NCBI GenBank assembly: GCA_032622095.1 | Contig: CP136067.1 | Location: 40,529,549-40,593,548, forward strand | Direction: 5' to 3' | Source: Siphonodentalium dalli | Taxonomy: Eukaryota > Mollusca > Scaphopoda > Gadilida > Siphonodentaliidae | Length of the DNA stretch: 64,000 nt | In this document: positions 34,659 to 46,312 of the stretch, piece after piece | Layout: each line of letters begins with the position of its first letter | Numbering within the stretch: position 1 is the first letter of the stretch | Notes under the pieces: generated by a model | Database searches by the model: none | What the model saw: the letters and a program-made list of their open reading frames with translations, nothing else | Told to the model about the DNA's origin: nothing | Made by a program: the position numbers and the translations under genes

Positions 34659-35423
34659 TGTGCCAAGACAACCACAGGGACATAACTTTCAACCCGGGAA
34701 GAAGATAGGAAATCTCTGTCAGAGGGGCGCTCGATTACCACACATATCAGCGTCGCTGTTGACCACATCTAGATCACAAAAGTACTGAGCACCAAATCGA
34801 ATTAGCGAGCGTCCATGCAATAACATAGGGAAATGATTTGTGGAGTAAACAGAACACGGTCTTGAGGATTAGCAAGACCAGATGTATCGCCTAGAAAGCT
34901 ACTGAAACCAGGAGAGTTAATAGGACCCATGGGGAGATGACGATAACTCAATTACCCTAAGTACGATGAACCGACGCGCCGTGAAAATACACATGGCCGT
35001 CATTAGCAGACACTGGGTATTTTAGGAAGAAGCAATCCGACATGAGAGGAGAGTTCTAACCAGTTTCTATCTGACCACCACAAGCGATCACCACGAACCT
35101 CGGACGCTTAGAAGAGCAGTGTGGAGCAATGGACGAGAATACAAGGTAAACATTATGCTCTTGTATTGCTAACAACGCCCCACTGATGCGCCGACGGAGG
35201 AAGAAGAAGAGCAGACGACAGGAAGACGAACTCAACCGGAACTCAACCGAGTAGAAGACAAGCAGACACACACAACCTATGAAGACGGAAGAAGATCCCA
35301 ACCCAAGCAGACGACAGGAAGAGAAACCCAGATACCGATGATTGAACATTATTGACTTTGTTATATATAAATAATCAAACCGTTCTGATAGCCTTAAGAG
35401 TTATATGTACCCGTATTGGCACA
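34659..35423 (+). repeat. 3' LTR (765 bp)
   Basis: Same ends as the 5' LTR. The only difference seen by eye is an extra AAG in the purine run near 35201. The CGGC target duplication follows. Confidence 0.97.
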
Positions 35424-35427
35424 CGGC
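35424..35427. repeat. Target-site duplication of gypsy element, right
   Basis: CGGC, identical to 27099-27102. Confidence 0.85.
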
Positions 35428-35739
35428 ATGGCCAATGCAGGCCGTCTTCCTGCCGCCCTTATACATAATAGAGAATAAGCAGATGGCGATCATATTGTTG
35501 TGTGACAATCGAGATGTTGCATGAGGGTCAGCTGTTGAAATAATGTGTTGTTAAAATTTTGGGGTTGTGTTTTATATATCCAACTTTGTTCGGGCAGATA
35601 TGATTAAATAAATGTCTATACAATTATATGTCCATGGATATGTGCCCATTAATGGTGAGTAATCCAGGGTTACGGCACGCAATGAGGACACTTCTCTTAA
35701 GCACAATCATACATAATACATGTATACATATTGTTCCAA
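35424..35739 (-). mobile_element. 3' UTR of the minus-strand LINE, ORF-proximal part
   Basis: On the minus strand this runs from the ORF2 stop to the gypsy insertion point. A GC-rich inverted motif (GGCCTGCATTGGCC) lies just before the break. The UTR resumes at 27102 toward the tail at 27013. Confidence 0.75.
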
Positions 35740-38700
35740 TTACTTTCTACAATCTCGGCATTCCGCGTTGTCACAAGTTACTGAGCTATTATAGTGTGAT
35801 TGCACATTTGTACGTATGGAAGATTTAAAGATGGTTCTGCTAGCTGCAAATCTGTGTACTGTGTCCAAGCAGTTCCACACATACGGAAATGAGTATTTCG
35901 GTAGAATTTGAGAGAAATTCGTCCTTGGAATTGTAGTAGCCAAGTTGCCGGACTGTCGTGTTGTTGATATTGGTGTATACTTAAATAAACTTTCGAAAGA
36001 TGGGGGAAGATATTTGTTTTTCCAATCATACATGAACAATGCGATTTGAAGATGATACAGGTCATGAAACTTTAGAATTGTTTGAGTTTTAAACAACGGC
36101 TCTGTGTGACTGCGATATCTTTTGTTGCATAATATCCGGACTGCTTTTTTCTGTAGCCGAAAAAGAGACCCTGATGCTGAAACGTGTCCCCAGATTATTA
36201 TTCCGTACAGGAGATGACTGTGAATTAAGGAGAAGTACAGAGTTTTTAGTGCACTTTTGGGGAGGAATCGTTTGGCTTTACCTAGACAGTATATTGCATG
36301 TGATATTTTTCTGGTTAGCATTGATATGTGGTACTTAAAAGTAAGATTTTCGTCAATGATTATGCCAAGGAATTTAAGTGATTTTTCTTGGTTTTGATTA
36401 CTTACACGAACTAGTTCCTTTTTATTCAATTTAATTCGCAGATCTGCCCATTTAAAATCGTTATTTTGTGGATGCAGCAACATATATTTAGTTTTTGATT
36501 CATTGAGGGATAGTCGGTTACTACAGCACCAGCGGTATACTTTATCTAGTTCATCGTTTATCTTATTCTGAATGGTTTTAGAGTTATTCCCTGACATGTA
36601 TAATGTTGTGTCGTCAGCAAATGAAAGAAGTTTGAGATTGGTGCTGTTGGGCATGTCGTTGACATACATTAGAAATAGGATGGGGCCAAGGATAGACCCC
36701 TGTGGTACTCCACATGTCATAGTCAACATTCCCGATTGATGATCATGGACTTCTACATATTGTCGCCTGTCACGTAAGTAACTTCTGAACCAGTCATTAG
36801 CGATTCCCCTTATTCCATAGTGATCGAGCTTTCTAAGTAAAATTTCGTGACTTATGGTGTCAAAAGCTTTTGATAAGTCTAAGAAAATGGCAATGGTGGA
36901 GTCACGGGTTTTTTTGTCATTACATTCCGCTACATCTTCGAGAAGATGTATAAGTGGATGAATGGTAGAATGTTTCTTACGAAAGCCATATTGGTGTTCA
37001 TGAAGAATTTTATGTTTGTTGAGGAACGATGAAAGCCGAGCATTGATTATTTTTTCCATTATTTTGGAAAATGCAGGTAATATGCTGATTGGTCTATAAT
37101 TTTCAATCTGATCGCGTTCCCCTTTTTTGTATATAGGCATTATTCTAGATATTTTCATTTTCTCGGGCACAAGTCCCTGGGCAAATGAGAGATTAAAAAT
37201 ATGCGTGAGTGGTCCAACCGTTTCGTTAATTGTTTGTTTCATTAGTTTCACGGATACATCGTTTATATCTGTGCAAGTTTTATTAGATAATTTCGAGCAA
37301 AGTGATATTAGTTCATCTCTGTTTGTTGGGAAAATAAAAAGGTTATTTTCATACTGCCCCGGTAGGTAATCGATGAAGTTCATCCCTGGAATCTGTGTTA
37401 CATTGTTTGCGGTAATTCTTCCAATGTCAGCGAAAAATGTGTTGAATGCGCATGCGATAGTTGTCGGGTCAGACAGTTTTCCGTTACCGGTACCATTTGA
37501 AAATTCGGTAGGAAAGGTATTCAAACCATGAGATATTTTAAGGGCTTCTTTCAGTATCGTCCAAGTGCGTCGCATGTTTGCTTGATTTTTTTTGAGAATA
37601 TTGTCGTAATAATGATTTTTACTCCGCCGTTTTAATTGGTTGTATATTCTGCAGTATATTTTGTATCTACCTATGTTTTCATCTGTTGGAAATTTTAACT
37701 TATTGGTGTACAATTTGTTTTTTTTTACTGACGATTGAATGAGTCCTTTAGTCATCCACGGTTCTCGTTTAGTGTACTTGTTTGGTGGTTTGCGTTTAAT
37801 TTTTGGAAAGGCTTCTTCGAAGAATAAGGAGTAGCTGCGCAAAAAGGCGTTATATGCTAGGTCTGCGTCTTGGTATATGAAGACCTCATCGAATGAATGA
37901 TTGTTCAGAAGACTTTTAAATTTTGTTATATTGTTTTCGGACATTATTCTAGTTGTTGTTTGATTTACGTCATTCTTTGTATTGGTATCATTGGTTTCGA
38001 CGTGGAATGTACCAAATTGGTCTGAGACGTCCGATAGGATGATTCCACTGTGAAATTTGCAGTTGGATATGCTATTTGTGTAAATGTGGTCAATGAGAGT
38101 CGCTGAGAATTCAGCTACTCTCGTTGGTTTAGTAATCACTGGCATGAATCCACGTTCGAACATATTACTGATGAAAGCATTTGTTTTACTGTGTGAATCA
38201 GAATGCAGTAAGTCTATGTTAAAATCACCAACGATGTATACTTTTGCATTTAATTCGTTAAGTTTGATAATATCATTGTCAAGCTGATTAGAGAAGGTTT
38301 CTATGTCAGCGAGCGGGGCAGTGTTAGGTCGGTATATAGAGCCTACAATGTATGAAATTTTTTTGCCCGGATTTATTTCTACAAATAGTGTTTCAATTAC
38401 ATGGGGAATGAATATCGAGAGGTCATTTCTAGTTTTATATTTAAGGCTACTTTTAATGAAAATTCCGACCCCACCCCTTCCGTCATCATTGTCCGGACGA
38501 GATTTGTACTCGAATGGGTGATATCCTTCTAATGAGAAAGTATCCCTTACCCTAAAAACTTCAGATAGCGCAATTATGTCAAATAAGTTTTCCCCTGATT
38601 GTTGAATATTACATAGGAGGTCAACAAATGAGTCCCAGTTCGCTGTCAAGCTTCCACAGTTTAGCCCAAGGAGAAACGTCGTCTTCCTTTCAATTGATAG

Positions 38701-38856
38701 TTTCTCCTTGATTTGAAGTGGGGCATAATAATCTGATTGGTGGTTCAGAATGTCGTAAATGTTACTCCCATTATCACAGTCATCGCCCTTATATACGGTG
38801 GCAAAGTTATAGTCATCACCCTGGAGCTCACCCACAGATAGTCTATCGATAACCAT
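35740..38856 (-). CDS. LINE ORF2: endonuclease and reverse transcriptase (1038 aa), CR1/L2/Jockey-type
   Basis: This protein nicks target DNA and reverse-transcribes LINE RNA there. It starts at ATG 38856 with an in-frame TAA about 12 bases upstream. The apurinic-type (EEP) endonuclease spans about 60-290: LNCGS (Asn 66), ALSEV (Glu 99), SIYRPN (174-178), GDFNID (Asp 211, Asn 213), LIDHIY (Asp 256). The terminal motif, normally SDH, reads SDQ (278-280). RT spans about 570-850: IENYRPISIL, GFRKKHST, FLDLSKAFD, GVPQGSILGPILF, and the catalytic FADD at 746-749. The C-terminus has a CX5CX2C motif (1028-1036). The frame is uninterrupted over 3.1 kb. No ORF1 lies directly upstream, so the copy is 5'-truncated or of a type without ORF1. 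CR1, L2 and related clades cannot be separated by eye. Confidence 0.93.
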   Translation of the reverse strand: MVIDRLSVGELQGDDYNFATVYKGDDCDNGSNIYDILNHQSDYYAPLQIKEKLSIERKTTFLLGLNCGSLTANWDSFVDLLCNIQQSGENLFDIIALSEVFRVRDTFSLEGYHPFEYKSRPDNDDGRGGVGIFIKSSLKYKTRNDLSIFIPHVIETLFVEINPGKKISYIVGSIYRPNTAPLADIETFSNQLDNDIIKLNELNAKVYIVGDFNIDLLHSDSHSKTNAFISNMFERGFMPVITKPTRVAEFSATLIDHIYTNSISNCKFHSGIILSDVSDQFGTFHVETNDTNTKNDVNQTTTRIMSENNITKFKSLLNNHSFDEVFIYQDADLAYNAFLRSYSLFFEEAFPKIKRKPPNKYTKREPWMTKGLIQSSVKKNKLYTNKLKFPTDENIGRYKIYCRIYNQLKRRSKNHYYDNILKKNQANMRRTWTILKEALKISHGLNTFPTEFSNGTGNGKLSDPTTIACAFNTFFADIGRITANNVTQIPGMNFIDYLPGQYENNLFIFPTNRDELISLCSKLSNKTCTDINDVSVKLMKQTINETVGPLTHIFNLSFAQGLVPEKMKISRIMPIYKKGERDQIENYRPISILPAFSKIMEKIINARLSSFLNKHKILHEHQYGFRKKHSTIHPLIHLLEDVAECNDKKTRDSTIAIFLDLSKAFDTISHEILLRKLDHYGIRGIANDWFRSYLRDRRQYVEVHDHQSGMLTMTCGVPQGSILGPILFLMYVNDMPNSTNLKLLSFADDTTLYMSGNNSKTIQNKINDELDKVYRWCCSNRLSLNESKTKYMLLHPQNNDFKWADLRIKLNKKELVRVSNQNQEKSLKFLGIIIDENLTFKYHISMLTRKISHAIYCLGKAKRFLPKSALKTLYFSLIHSHLLYGIIIWGHVSASGSLFRLQKKAVRILCNKRYRSHTEPLFKTQTILKFHDLYHLQIALFMYDWKNKYLPPSFESLFKYTPISTTRQSGNLATTIPRTNFSQILPKYSFPYVWNCLDTVHRFAASRTIFKSSIRTNVQSHYNSSVTCDNAECRDCRK

Positions 38857-39560
38857 TGTCTGAAATTATATTAGAGTTATATATTTTACCCCAAATCAGG
38901 AATGTACTTTCATTTTTCGGCATATTTAGTACCGTGTCCGTGTAAAGATACCTAACATGCGCATCCTTGTCACACAACAATATCATCTTGAGCAGTACGG
39001 AATAACAGAACATAAAACATTTACAGAACAATTTGATGGGAATCATATACATATATACATATTAGTATAAGCAATACATGTGTATACATGTGCACTCGTG
39101 TATAAACAAATATAAAGCATAGCATTGGCATGATATACAAGATGGTCCGCTGTTGTGTAAGTCGCTATATTTGTCAGTCGACTATTCCGACGAGCGTCTC
39201 AACAGTCATTGACTGTTTTGATTTTTGTGTATATTAGCGGCAGCTCAACAAGGCCGTGCGTTTCGTGCAGGTCGTGGTTCACGAGTGATTGACCAGGTAG
39301 ACCCATTTGCAGGCTATCTACGAAATTGTTCGAATGTGTTTTACTGTACTGCAAGTGATGTTTTCGCCTTCGGAATTTATATGGAACAGCCTTATAAATT
39401 GATTCTTTACAAAGTGTTTGGTTTTCCGGTTATTTACTAGAAGAGCCTGGTCTAGGAAAGCCTGGTGATGTGAGATAATAGTATGCCATCGTGATTCACC
39501 TTTCGGCCTTGGTCATATTTTGGCGTCATCCATGTAGTGAGTACACATACAAGCATATAC
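38857..39560. other. LINE 5' flank and unassigned DNA
   Basis: The LINE 5' boundary was not located. A 71-codon frame at 39225-39440 (non-ATG start after an ATTAG) has more balanced composition (GRAFRAGRGSRV) but no recognised domain. It might be a stray exon and is not called. Confidence 0.35.
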
Positions 39561-39796
39561 GTTCATTTTAATTTATCCGTTGTGATATATTATGACTGGA
39601 TAGAACTGTATTTTGTCTAAAATGGATATATATATTTAATTGATTCATTTGCGATCGACAATGCATTTCAATTATGTCCATTAAAAATAAGATGAATTGG
39701 TAAAATTCAAGCGTGGAATACTGTCACACGACACTGATTCTACATTTATAATTTATTCCATGACCGGAGCTTACTGCAATTATGCGAATACCCTGT

Positions 39797-39957
39797 GCCA
39801 ATGCATTTTCTCACATATGAGAGTCTCACATAGGGAGAATCGCATATATATGAAAATACATTGTCCAAACAATATTTACCTTGACACGATTAGCCAGTGC
39901 ATTCACCCATATATGCGAGGATCCCTATATGAAACTCGCACACACAGGGCAATGCAC
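39797..39957. repeat. Palindromic hairpin repeat, cluster 3 (two hairpins)
   Basis: Arms at 39797-39823 and 39839-39865 form one hairpin; 39893-39920 and 39936-39957 form a second, more diverged one. The flank ACCCTGTGCCAATGCATT matches cluster 1. A 150-codon frame across it (39697-40149) is most likely chance. Confidence 0.65.
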
Positions 39958-40350
39958 CGACTAGTGATCTGTAATACTCACCAGCGAAGAGCCCGTAATG
40001 AAAGGGTTGAGGGTGGGGTAATATTGCATTTTAATTATCTGATTGTACCCATTATGATATATCATGACTGCGTTTGTGGGGTCAACAATGTATTCGTATT
40101 ACAATTACGTCCAATATGGCATATACCCCACGTAGGACTGTGTCAATAATGTATATATTATTTATAATTTAGTCATGGATGTCAACAATAAATTGGATCA
40201 ACATAATGCCTTGACAACTCAAGAATGCCAAACATGTAATATTGTTATAAATTATTCCTAAACATTGGATGGGTTGGATCATAATACAAGTCCTTACATG
40301 TGTCAATAACAATAATATTATATATACTAAACATATAATAAACAAATAAC

Positions 40351-40447
40351 ATATACATACATATATACATACATATACATACATATACATACATACATAT
40401 ATATACACATATACATATACATACACATACACATACACATACATATA
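40351..40447. repeat. (ACATAT)n-type microsatellite
   Basis: Run of ACATATACAT and ACACAT units. Related runs lie at 45118-45235 and 53516-53633. Confidence 0.9.
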
Positions 40448-43400
40448 CGCATACAATATGTCTATATTATTCATTTAAGGTTGGTGATCAACAATGTATA
40501 TCAATTCCATCCATTTAAGGGTAGGGGGTCAAAAATGTATTTGAATTCCATCCATTACGATACGGTACATAATGACTGGATAGGACTATGTTGTGTCAAT
40601 TCCTTCCATCGTGATATATCATGACTGGGTAGAACTTAGTTATAATTTTCATTTTGAGGGGTGCGGTCAAGAATACATTCTAGTTAGATCCATTGTGACT
40701 TGACCATTTGACAATGCAATGCATTTGACAATATAATAGTTATATAATGACTTGGCAGAACTCACACATATACAGACCGGCACACAGTATTCCTTTAACG
40801 GTGGGGTCAAAAATGCATTTCAATTTCATTTGTTATGTTATAACATGACTGGGTATGACATAGTTCTGTCAACAATAAATATATTTTTTTCATTGTGCAT
40901 TATGACATGTCAAAATTAGGTAGGAATTTGCTGTGTCAGCAAGATTTTTTCATCTATAATTTAGTCATGCATGTCATCATGGAGTTTAATTTAATCCTTT
41001 CTGATATAACACTTAGGACTTACCTCTTCAGCAATAAGTATATATTTATAATTTAGTCATGAATGTCAACAGGGAATTTAACTTAAACCTTTTTGATGGA
41101 TCACTTAGGACTTAGGTGTTCAGCAATAAGTATATTATTTATACTTTTGTCATGCAGAAGTGGGTTCCATGTAGGGGTGGGTCAACAATGAATTTCCATT
41201 TCTTTTAAGGGTGGGTGTCAAACATGAATTTCCATTTATTCTTTTAATGGGGAACAGTGTGTTTCAATTACATATGTTGTGACATATCATGGTGGGACAT
41301 AGTTGTGACATTCTGATATATCACTTAGGACTTACCTGTTCAGCAATAAGTATATTATTTATAATTTAGACATGCATGTCAACAGGGAATTTAACTCAAA
41401 CCTTTTTGATGAATCACTTAGGACTTAGCTGTTCAGCAATAAGTATATTATTTATAATTTGGTCATGCAGAAGTGGGTTCCATGTAGGGGTGGGGTCAAC
41501 AATGAATTTCCATTTCTTTTAAGGGTGGGTGTCAAACATGAATTTCCATTTATTCTTTTAATGGGGAACAGTGTGTTTCAATTACATATAGTGTGACATA
41601 GCATGGTGGGACATAGTTGTGACATTCTGATATATCACTTAGGACTTACCTGTTCAGCAATAAGTTTATTATTTATAATTCAGTCATGCAGGAGTGGATT
41701 CCATGCATGGGTGGGGTAATAAATTCAATATAATTCCATTCATCATGACATGTAGTGAATAGGTAGAACTTAGTTTTGTCAACAATAGTAACTTTTTAAA
41801 TTATTCCTTTAAGGGTGGGGGTAAAGAAATGCATTTCAATTTCATTTGTTATTTTATATCATGACTGGGTATGACTTAGTTCTGTCAACAATAGATATAT
41901 ATTTTTCATTTTGTATTATGACATGTCAAGATTTGGTAGGACTTAGCTGTGTCAGCAATATTTTTTCATTTATAATTTAGTCATACATGTCAACAGGGAG
42001 TTTAATTTAAACCTTTCTGATATATCACTTAGGACTTACCTGTTCAGCAATAAGTATATTATTTATAATTTAGTCATGCATGTCAATAGGGAATTTAACT
42101 TAAACCTTTTAGATGAATAACTTAGGACTTAGCTGTTCAGCAATAAGTATATTATTTATAATTTGGTCATGCAGAAGTGGGTTCCATGTAGGGGTGGGGT
42201 CAACAATTAATTTCCATTTCTATTAAGGGTGGGTTTCAAACATGAATTTCCATTTATATCACTTAGTACTTAGCTGTATCAGCAATAAAATAAATTATTT
42301 ATAATTTAGTCATACTGGGTGGGGTCAACTATGAAGTTCAATTTATTATTTTAAGGGTGGGGGCCAACTATGAAATTCAGTTTATTATTTTAAGGGTAGG
42401 GGCCAGTTAAGTGTATTCCCTCTACATTATGACATCACAACTGGGTAGGAAAACAAATATATCATTTCTAATTTAGTTGTGCAAGTCAGCACTGAATTTA
42501 ATTTCATCCATTCTGATATATCACTTAGGGCTTAGCTGCATGGGCAGTAAATATAGTATTTATAATTTAGTCATGTAGGTGTGGGGTCAACAATGATTTT
42601 CAATGTATTCATTTAAGGGTGAGGCCAACAAGTGCATTCCAATTGCATCCATTGTGACATCATAACTGGATAGGACATAAGTGTTGTAACAACAACAACA
42701 ACAATACTTGTACATTGATAATGTATCCATTTAATGGTGGGGTAAGAATGTATTTCAATTCTATCCATTATGATACATCATGACTTGGTATGACTTAGTT
42801 TTGTCAACCAAAAGTATATTTTAATTTATTCAATGTATTTCAGTTGCATCCATGCCATAATGAATGGGTAGGCATTGGCTGTTATCAATAAATATATTAT
42901 TTCTAATTCAATTGTGCACTTCAGCAATGAATTTAGTTTCATCAATTTGTGACATCAATACTTATACATCTGTTATTTATTCATTTAAGGGTGGTGTAAG
43001 AATGCATATCAATTATATCCCTTATGATATATCATGACTTAGTAGGACTTGGCTCTGTCAACCAAAGTATATATTTTTAATTCATTTCAGGGGTGGGGTC
43101 AAAAATGCATCCAATAACACTTACATCCAATATGTTACGTGCCCCTGTAAGTCAAAGCTGTATCAATAACCAAATATTAATTATAACTGTTTGATCAACA
43201 ATGAATTTTATTCCATCCATTCATATAATTAGATATAATGACTTGATAGAACTCAAGAGTGCTAAACATATATTATTGTTATAAATTATTCATGAGACTT
43301 GAGTGGGTTAGGTCATAGTATAATCCAATTCCATCCATCATGGTATATAATGACTAGGTGGGACTTAGGTCTGTCAATAATAAGTGACAGTTTATAAATT

Positions 43401-45117
43401 ATTCATTTAGTGATGGGACAAGAATGCTTTTCAGCTCCATTCATTTAAGGGTGGGGTTAACATTTCATTCCAGTTCCACCCAAAGTATATATTTTTAGTT
43501 CAATCATTTCAGGGGTAGGGTCAAAAATGCATTTCACCAATAATCACATCCATTATGTCATATGCCTCGATAGGACTTGGCTTTGTCAACAATAAAATAT
43601 GTATAATTAGACATGCAACATGTGGGATCAACAATGAATTTAATTCCATCCATTCATATAATTATAGATAATGATTTGGTAGAACTAAAGAGTGCCAAAT
43701 ATATACTATTGTTATAACTTATCCATGAAATTTTAGTGGGTTGGGTCATAATATATTCAAATTTCATCCATAATGATATTTATTGACTGGGTGTAACTTA
43801 GGTCTGTCAACAATAAATGAAAATATTTTAATTATTCATTTAAGGATGGGGTCAATAATGCAATTCAGTTCCATTCCTTTAAGGGTGGGGTTAACATTTC
43901 ATTTTAATTCCACCCATTCAAGGGTGGGGTCAACACGAGTTTCAATTTCATCCAGTATGATATATCATGACTGCTAAGGTCTTAGTTGTGTCAACAATAG
44001 TTATATATTTTCGACTTATTCATTTAAGGGGTCAAGTCAACAATGCATTCCAGTTACACAAATCGACTATCATGACTGGGTTGGCATGGTTATGTCAGCA
44101 ATAAATATATAATTCATAAATTAATTGTGCAAGGCAGCAATGAATTTAATTTCATCCATTCTGATACATCACTTAGAACTTAGCTCTATGAGCAGTAAAA
44201 AGATATTTTAAAATTGAGTCATGCAGGGGTGGGGTCAACAATGATTTTCAATGTATTCATTCAGGGGTGAGGGCGACAAATGCATTCCAATTACTTCCAT
44301 CGTGACATCATAACTGGATAGGACATATGTGTTGTAATAATAAGAACAATAATTGTACATATACAATGTATGCATTCAATGTAGTTCAGTTCTGTCCATT
44401 ATGATATATCATGACTTAATTGGACTTTTTGTCCGCCCAAAGTATATTTTTTAATTTATTCAGTGTATTCCAGTTACACACATGACATAATGAATGGGCA
44501 AGCATTGACTGTGTTATTAATGGGTATATTATTTCTAATTTAGTTGTGCAATTCAGCAATGAATTTAATTTGGTCCATTCTGATATATCATTTTGGACTT
44601 AGCTGTATGAGCAGTGACTTTATTATTTATTATTTAGTCATGCAGGTGTGGGATTAGCAATGATTTGTGATGCATCAATCTAAGGGTGGACCAGCAAATG
44701 CATTAACATTACAACCAATGTGGCATCTTGACTGTGTAGGACACAGTTGTAATAACAATAATTGTACATTTATAATTTATTCATTTAAGTGTGGGATAAG
44801 AATGCATATCAATTCTATCCATCACGATATATCATGACTAGGTAGGTCTTCGTTTTGTCAACCAATGTATATATTTGTAATTTATTCATTTATGGGATGG
44901 GGTCAACAATATAATCCAATTACAGATACACCCACTCAATTTATTCATTTAAGTGTGGGATAGGAATGCATATCAATTCTATCCACCACGATATATCATG
45001 ACTAGGTAGGACTTCATTTTGTCAACCAGTGTATATATTTGTAATTTAATCATTTCTGGGGTCAACAATGTATTTCAATTAGAGTTACACCCATTATTCA
45101 ATATGCCTCTGTGTCAA

Positions 45118-45235
45118 CAATATATACATGCATATATATACACACAACATACACATATATATACATACATATACATACATATATACCCATATGCATATAC
45201 ATACATATACACATCATACATATACACATATATGG
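45118..45235. repeat. (ACATAT)n microsatellite, copy 1
   Basis: ACATAC/ATATAC units between the degenerate minisatellite and the ORF1-bearing LINE segment. It marks where the LINE segment ends. Confidence 0.85.
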
Positions 45236-45385
45236 ACTGACTTTTTCAAAGGACTTCAAACACACATGTATACCTTATACTAATGGACATAGTGGACTGA
45301 TAATATTCACTACAGTTTAGTGGACATGGCTGATGATCAAACAATAGACAAACATTTCCAATCTGCACATTATGGGAATGTTTAA

Positions 45386-46312
45386 TTATATGTCTCTCAA
45401 ACATTTAATAACTTTGTTTCTCTTGTTATCATCAGTATATTTTATGAATATTTTACCATTCATTGTCCACGAATCTTTAACCCCTTGTGTTTCTTTTGCT
45501 GTTTTCAACAAGATATTGTTTATTTGGGTGAGGTCATCTTTTATGACAGTCTTTTGCCCCTTCAGCACCTTTCTTGCACCAATCACTTCATTCTTTGTTC
45601 TTCGAGATACAAATTTGCATATCATAGGTCTAGGTTGGTCTTGATTGTCAGTATAGTGACCCAGTCTATGTGCAATATTGATATCTGACAATGTTATTTT
45701 CATACTTAACTTCTCATTGCACATTCTTACAACTTTCTGTTCGCATTCCAGCCGAGTTTCATTCTTACTGTCACCATCTATCCCGAATATTCTCACACTC
45801 TCCTTCCTTGTCTGTTGCTCTAGATTATTGATGTTATCATTTAGCTTTCTGTTTACTTCTTTGAGTTTTACTATCTCATCACTTTTATCATCTGAATCAT
45901 CTTTTAGCTGTTTCACTTCTTGCTTTAATGAGTCCATTGATTTTTCTAATTTGAAAATGTTGCTTGCAAATTCATCCCTCACATCTACTATTTTTTTGTC
46001 ATAGTCACCTCTCATCTTTTCCAGAATTGTGTTCAAGTCATCCACTTTCACCAACGGCTTAAGTCTATTATCTAATTGTTCTGTTGTCACAAGCATATCC
46101 AGTTTCTTATTTATCAACTCCAAACTTTTCTCAATGGCTGAGTTACTATTGTCTTGTTTTTTGGGGTCAGGACCAAAGTTCAATGTTGGTTGGCTAGGTG
46201 TTGTTTTTTGTTTTTTATTTGGCAATACCGCCTTTAGTTTAGGCTTTACCGATTCCGTATGCAAGCTTTCATCAGCGCTTGATGTTGATGCTGGTAGACG
46301 TTTGTCAGGCAT
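45386..46312 (-). CDS. L1-like LINE ORF1 protein, copy 1 (308 aa)
   Basis: ORF1p coats LINE RNA as a nucleic-acid chaperone in the L1 and Tx1 groups. The start is ATG 46312 (MPDKRLP) with A at -3; the frame is open slightly further upstream without an ATG. A polar Lys/Pro/Ser-rich N-terminus is followed by a long coiled coil (about 60-170, ending INNLEQQTRKES), an RRM-like domain (VRIFGIDGD at 173, HRLG near 215, MICKF near 230) and a C-terminal domain to CLRDI. This order is that of the Transposase_22/L1 ORF1 family. No ORF2 follows: the LINE sequence stops within about 150 bp, at the ACATAT repeat. Upstream, in the presumed 5' UTR, is a YY1-like CCAAGATGGCG (46539-46549, minus strand). Confidence 0.88.
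   Translation of the reverse strand: MPDKRLPASTSSADESLHTESVKPKLKAVLPNKKQKTTPSQPTLNFGPDPKKQDNSNSAIEKSLELINKKLDMLVTTEQLDNRLKPLVKVDDLNTILEKMRGDYDKKIVDVRDEFASNIFKLEKSMDSLKQEVKQLKDDSDDKSDEIVKLKEVNRKLNDNINNLEQQTRKESVRIFGIDGDSKNETRLECEQKVVRMCNEKLSMKITLSDINIAHRLGHYTDNQDQPRPMICKFVSRRTKNEVIGARKVLKGQKTVIKDDLTQINNILLKTAKETQGVKDSWTMNGKIFIKYTDDNKRNKVIKCLRDI

Larger units (their letters stand above)
27103..35423 (+). mobile_element. Full-length Ty3/gypsy LTR retrotransposon (8.3 kb)
   Basis: The layout is 5' LTR, primer-binding site, gag, -1 frameshift signal, pol (protease, RT, RNase H, integrase), possible ORF3, polypurine tract, 3' LTR. The RT-RNase H-integrase order is that of Ty3/gypsy (Metaviridae). 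The LTRs start TGTGCC and end GGCACA, a 6-bp inverted repeat, and are flanked by CGGC on both sides. The LTRs look identical apart from a 3-bp AAG indel, and both large frames are uninterrupted, which points to a recent insertion. The element is visibly richer in G+C than its flanks. It lies in the 3' UTR of an older minus-strand LINE. Confidence 0.97.
39561..45100. repeat. Large degenerate minisatellite region (5.5 kb)
   Basis: The region is built from loosely periodic blocks: TTCATTTAAGGGTGGGGTCA, CAACAATG..TTTCAATT, CCATCCATTATGATATATCA, TCATGACTGGGTAGGACTTA, GTCAACAATAAGTATAT and TTTATAATTTAGTCATGCA. Unit length varies, roughly 100-165 bp, and a higher-order repeat of about 315 bp is seen at 41110-41750. 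Adjacent near-copies occur, such as AAGGGTGGGGGCCAACTATG at 42353 followed by AAGGGTAGGGGCCAGTTAAG at 42391. Short frames within are by-products. The part from 41116 on recurs at 49514. Confidence 0.85.

Noticed and set aside
39225-39440. 71-codon frame resembling a terminal exon
   Set aside because: No recognised domain, no partner exon and no ATG; an ATTAG acceptor alone is not enough.
39697-40149. 150-codon plus-strand ORF
   Set aside because: It runs through two hairpin repeats and minisatellite DNA and has no domain.
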